Shown here: positions 60,351 through 64,000 of the stretch, one piece after another
How the letters are laid out: each line of letters starts with the position of its first letter
How positions within the stretch are numbered: the first letter of the stretch is position 1
DNA from: Paragordius varius
Taxonomy: Eukaryota > Nematomorpha
Assembly (NCBI GenBank): GCA_964247055.1
Contig: OZ176055.1
Location: 1,612,001 to 1,676,000, forward strand
DNA: 64,000 nucleotides
Direction of reading: 5' to 3'
Position numbers and translations under genes: made by a program
Notes under the pieces: model-generated
Database searches by the model: none
Seen by the model: the letters and a program-made list of their open reading frames with translations, nothing else
What the model was told of the DNA's origin: nothing

Positions 60351-60994
60351 TCTCAATAATTTATTTTAATTTTTGCTTTTTGAGAATAATTTGTAAAGAA
60401 ATGTAAACAAATATGTAATTAATTACATGTGATTTTAAACTGATAACCCTGAAATAAAAATATATTTGCAAACTATATATATTAATAGAGGTAATTAATT
60501 TTTACGTACTTGATGATTTTGCGACAAATATGTAAATTAATTAATGTCAAAATACAAATAAATTAGTTTATTTTTGACAAAATATGTCAAAATACAAATA
60601 AATTATATTTATTTTTGACAAAATGTTACGAATAATAATAAGGCAATTAAATGTTATTAACAACCTTCATACATGCAATTAACTTTGGGTATTTAAGGGA
60701 TTAAGGAATTTATTTTAACTTTTTTAATATTTATTATATATTTGAGATTTTTACATCTCACATTCCCGCTATCTCACATAATGGTAACTAATCTATAAAT
60801 TTTGTTTTAAAATATTATTGAGGATACTACGATCTTTATTAAATGTTTTATACATATATTTTTTTATTGAAGTCAAATAACTTAAAAGCTTGATCTAATT
60901 AGAATCGCTTAATATTCATATTTTAAGATTTAAAGCATATTTTATTTTTAATTTAAGTATCATAAATACACGCATTTTATTTGTGGAAACGAAA
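60351..60994. other. BACE 3' region and upstream region of the Arg-rich gene
   Basis: AT-rich, with the two 40-bp palindromic tandem units at 60544-60624. AATAAA-type signals follow the BACE stop by about 100 bases. No gene seen. Confidence 0.4.
60544..60624. repeat. Two tandem 40-bp palindromic units
   Basis: The unit is atgtcaaaatacaaataaat plus its near mirror tttatttttgacaaaat, present twice head to tail. Each can form a hairpin. Confidence 0.7.
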
Positions 60995-62740
60995 ATGAGT
61001 GATGGGTACGTAAATCTACCCCCCTATAAAATATGTAATTTTTAACTCAAAATTGAAATTTAACTATATGTTGTGTAATAACTGTCAATGTCGAAAATTT
61101 GGTTTTCTTTAATTCAAAATTAAGATTCTCAGCAATTTAAAATAATATTTATCACAAAACTTAATTATTTAAATTAATTTCATAGGCATTTTAAACTGAT
61201 TGAATCAAAAATTATTTTTCCTTGTTACTAAAAAACATGACCATAAAAAATTGCAACCTCAGCCCACATTATCGTAAGCAATTTTTTCGAGATGCCAAAA
61301 AATTTATAAACCAATCATAAATATTTTTATTAAAATATTAAATTGTAAAAATATCCTCATGTCCTCAAAACAAACGGAAACCGTTTTTAAGCGATAATAA
61401 AATTATATATTTGCTAAATTTATCAGCTTTGTTTACTTAAATTGCATCAAAAATTAATATTTTGCAACATATAACGGAGTATACTCTACTATGTTGCGTT
61501 ATCCGGATAAACACTGCATAAAAACAGTTTTACAAAATTTGATGCCAGAGATGATATTTAGAATCTCCTATCTTATAAAAAATATGAATTTTTTAATTTA
61601 AGGTAAAATAATTATAGAATTTGTTTAAAACGTTTATATTTGATGTATTTTAAATCTGAAGTGCTAGATATCTATAGCGGTATCGGATTGCATAGAGAAA
61701 GTGTTTCCATAATATTCATTTGGTGAATATTTTTTGGTAATGTATACACTAAAATTTCCCTTTACTACACGATTAACATATTTAATCTGAGAAATTTCGC
61801 GCCTTGGATTCAAAAAAAATGTCTACAAATTGGAGGGATTTTGAATTTATGTTATAATATTATCCCATTTATAAAATCAAAAACACCCTCCCAAATAACG
61901 TCAAAATTATTCTATAGTTTTTAATGATTATTACCCATCGCGCAATGTTAAAAAAATTAAACTACCTTATAAATTCAAGTTCATTTTATTTGGTAACACG
62001 GATACTTTTTTTGAGAATAATTAACTTTTAAAATTTGCATGTGGCATTGAAAAGCCAGCCCGTAAACATTTTGGCCACTGTTGATATATTCATTTATATA
62101 ATCATACATATATATACTTACATGTTATTTATTTGTTCAGAAAAAGTCCACGAGTTTACAGCTCGTGTTAATTGGTTGCATTTGTCTACACTTGAGCATT
62201 TGTCAAAAAACTCATCAGATCTACAAAAGACAAATAAGTAGTGGTCAGTTTCAACACCCCGCTGAATCTTTTTTACCACCACCACCATCTTTACCTGTAA
62301 ATCATGTTAAAGGGTTTAGGGGACCTAAGCCCAGATTTATCGGTCCAGATTTCGTGGGTAGGCGACGACATCGAATTCGACCTTACGGATCATCCGTTCT
62401 TGTGCGCCGACGTGAAAATGAAAACTATTTACATCGAAAAGCTTACAGCGAAACTCGGTATGGAGCAAATAGAGCAAGATTGCTAGCTAGACGAAGGTAT
62501 GGCATTAGCCCCTTAAGACGTAGTAGGCTATATCACCCAGCTGCAAAAAGTTTATTTAGACCACGTGCGGAGCTACATAGTAAACGACCATTTCGGCCTG
62601 TAGTACCATATTACTCTCCAGAAAAAAATCGCCTAGGTTTTAGAGGTTACCCCACACCACGAAATTCTTATGTCCACCCAGATTTCGAAGACTATTTTGA
62701 CGAAGATGATGAGGATTGGGGAGATAGTGAAGATTTTTAA
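60995..62740 (+). CDS. Secreted Arg-rich protein with acidic tail
   Basis: The main exon is 62141-62740, in phase 0 from a good acceptor (tttgttcag). It encodes a signal-peptide core (LQLVLIGCICLHLSIC) but no Met. The only short upstream exon I find that fits is 60995-61009 (MSDGY, donor gtaaat), giving MSDGYKK before the hydrophobic core and 204 residues in all. That first exon is a guess. The mature protein has a proline run (FLPPPPSLP), a strongly basic middle (RRRHRIRPYG, VLVRRR, RARLLARRRYG, RRSRLY) and an acidic end (FEDYFDEDDEDWGDSEDF). The basic clusters could be processing sites of a peptide precursor, or the two charged halves could bind each other or a polyanion. No family is recognised. 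Confidence 0.6.
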
Positions 62741-62786
62741 TAGAAATATTAATATTACTTTATAAAAAAATTTATACAAATTAATT

Positions 62787-62822
<36 letters not shown>

Positions 62823-63673
62823 GCACAATAAATATAATAAATACGAAATCGTATTAGATATCCATAATAATTGTTATCCGCATCTGAATCAATCGAAGAA
62901 CAGTAAATTAATAAAAAGTTTACACATTAAAAAAGGCCCATATATACTACTAAATCATAATTTAAAACAATGTTTTGAGCCTTGATTATTTAACCGATTC
63001 ATATTCAATTTCAAAAAAGTGTTCAGATAGTTATCCCATTATTGTGAATTATATATCTAAGCGATTTTTGGTTAAAAATCAAATATATACTGTGAGGGTA
63101 TATAATAAATTTTTTACACAAAAGATTCAAATTTCCTAAATAATTATTAAAATATGAGAAATTCACACAAAAAGCTTGCATTCCTGGTCTAAAATTATTT
63201 CATGTGCCCATATTACAAATTGTTCAATACATCAAAGATTTATATTTAACATATCGGATAATGAGCTCGTTTCACTTTCCCAAATCTAACTAATGTTTTA
63301 TACCAGTTGTAATTCAAATTCACCCTTAAACAATTCAAATTCATTCACCCTTAAACGATTCAAAATACTATAATAAATACATGTTTTTTGAGATTATAAA
63401 TTTCCTATATTTTTTTATCCTTTTTAAAAATAAAATTTCGTTTAAAATTAAAATAATACTAATAAAAATGTGTTATATTAGCCCAAAAATAATTCATTTT
63501 TGGTATTTAAAATGTTTAAGGCTTAATTTGAATTGTAAATGCTATATTATTTAACAACAAAATAAAATACATTATTAAAAACCATTAATTTTATTATTAA
63601 ATAAATAAATTATTTATAAAAAATAATAATAAAATTTTGAATTCTTAGCGCACTTATGATAGATTGTTTTAAG
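62741..63673. other. Convergent intergenic region
   Basis: It holds a (TA)n run at 62789-62820, AATAAA signals near 62825-62840 for the Arg-rich gene, and a MITE-A copy at 63301-63548. No exon seen. Confidence 0.45.
63301..63548. mobile_element. MITE-A copy, diverged
   Basis: It starts ataccagttgtaattcaaa, carries three caattcaaattcacc-type units and ends ttgaattgtaaatgctat. Confidence 0.65.
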
Positions 63674-63831
63674 TTAAGGTATAATAGTATTTTCAGTTAT
63701 AATATCAGAAAAGATTTGTTTTAATCGCCCAATCCAATCTTCACCTGTATTATTGAGTTGGGCCCATGTAGGGTAATTAGCTTCGGGGATTTTAATGTTT
63801 GACATAACTTCCCTGATAAGATTTTCATTTT
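63674..63831 (-). CDS. Last exon of a probable MEA1-like gene (partial)
   Basis: A minus-strand open frame ending at 63674, with an acceptor (attttatag) placing the exon start at 63831. The rest of the gene lies beyond the window. The encoded end, ENLIREVMSNIKIPEANYP followed by TWAQLNNTGEDWIGRLKQIF, aligns by eye with the conserved C-terminus of male-enhanced antigen 1 (recalled as VELVKRTMAGVSLP, then VPAWAREISDAQWEDVVQ). Shared are the VM/TM, the IP/LP, P-WA and the following W. MEA1 has no settled biochemical function. The match is short and from memory. Confidence 0.45.
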
Positions 63832-64000
63832 CTATAAAATATATATTTAACTTATTAAACATTAAATAGGTAAAGTGTTTTTTAATCGACAAAAATTTAA
63901 TTTAATTTAGTCAGTTATCCCCTCCCAAAGACCGTTTTCGGACACATTTTGATACCATTATTTAAAAATTAAAATAATATCTAAGTTTCAAAAATTAAAC

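Overview
The window is very AT-rich nuclear DNA from an animal. Its genes have many introns with GT...AG boundaries and consistent phases, its introns are full of small DNA transposons, and it encodes typical metazoan families (a PX-SH3-RhoGAP protein, a BACE-type membrane aspartic protease, a PTB-fold protein, secreted low-complexity proteins). An invertebrate is likely. I cannot name the phylum from sequence alone.

I joined exons by hand from splice sites, phase and family alignment, giving these gene models. (1) Minus strand, 70-736: a 99-residue secreted protein in three exons. (2) 737-12568: no gene recognised, a mosaic of fold-back repeats, hAT-like and MULE-like elements, a tandem segmental duplication and a LINE fragment. 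(3) 12569-20053: a secreted Gly/His/Tyr/Lys-rich protein in five exons. (4) 20721-37362: a 16-exon, about 2310-residue Rho GTPase-activating protein of the ARHGAP31/32/33 (CdGAPr) type. (5) Minus strand, 37768-41057: a 106-residue membrane coiled-coil protein in two exons, convergent with the RhoGAP gene. (6) 43691-46040: a divergent PTB-like protein. (7) 46363-60350: a nine-exon BACE-like protease whose first catalytic triplet reads DTA instead of DTG. (8) 60995-62740: a secreted Arg-rich protein with an acidic tail. (9) Minus strand, 63674-63831: the last exon of a probable MEA1-like gene running off the right edge.

The accessory story is nested mobile DNA. A long palindromic repeat family, with arms of about 0.5 kb, occurs about eight times. 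One copy in BACE intron 2 is split by a whole-looking, recently inserted Ty3/gypsy element (48681-53210) with LTRs that read as identical and a CCAAT target duplication. Other introns carry at least four MITE families, a CACTA-like element, three hAT-like families and a tRNA-derived SINE. Several lie within a few bases of splice sites: a MITE at a RhoGAP donor, a MITE 16 bp past a BACE donor, and a palindrome copy ending at a BACE acceptor.

The genes do not form an obvious pathway. Three of the nine models encode small secreted proteins with no family I recognise, and they are the best candidates for lineage-specific biology.
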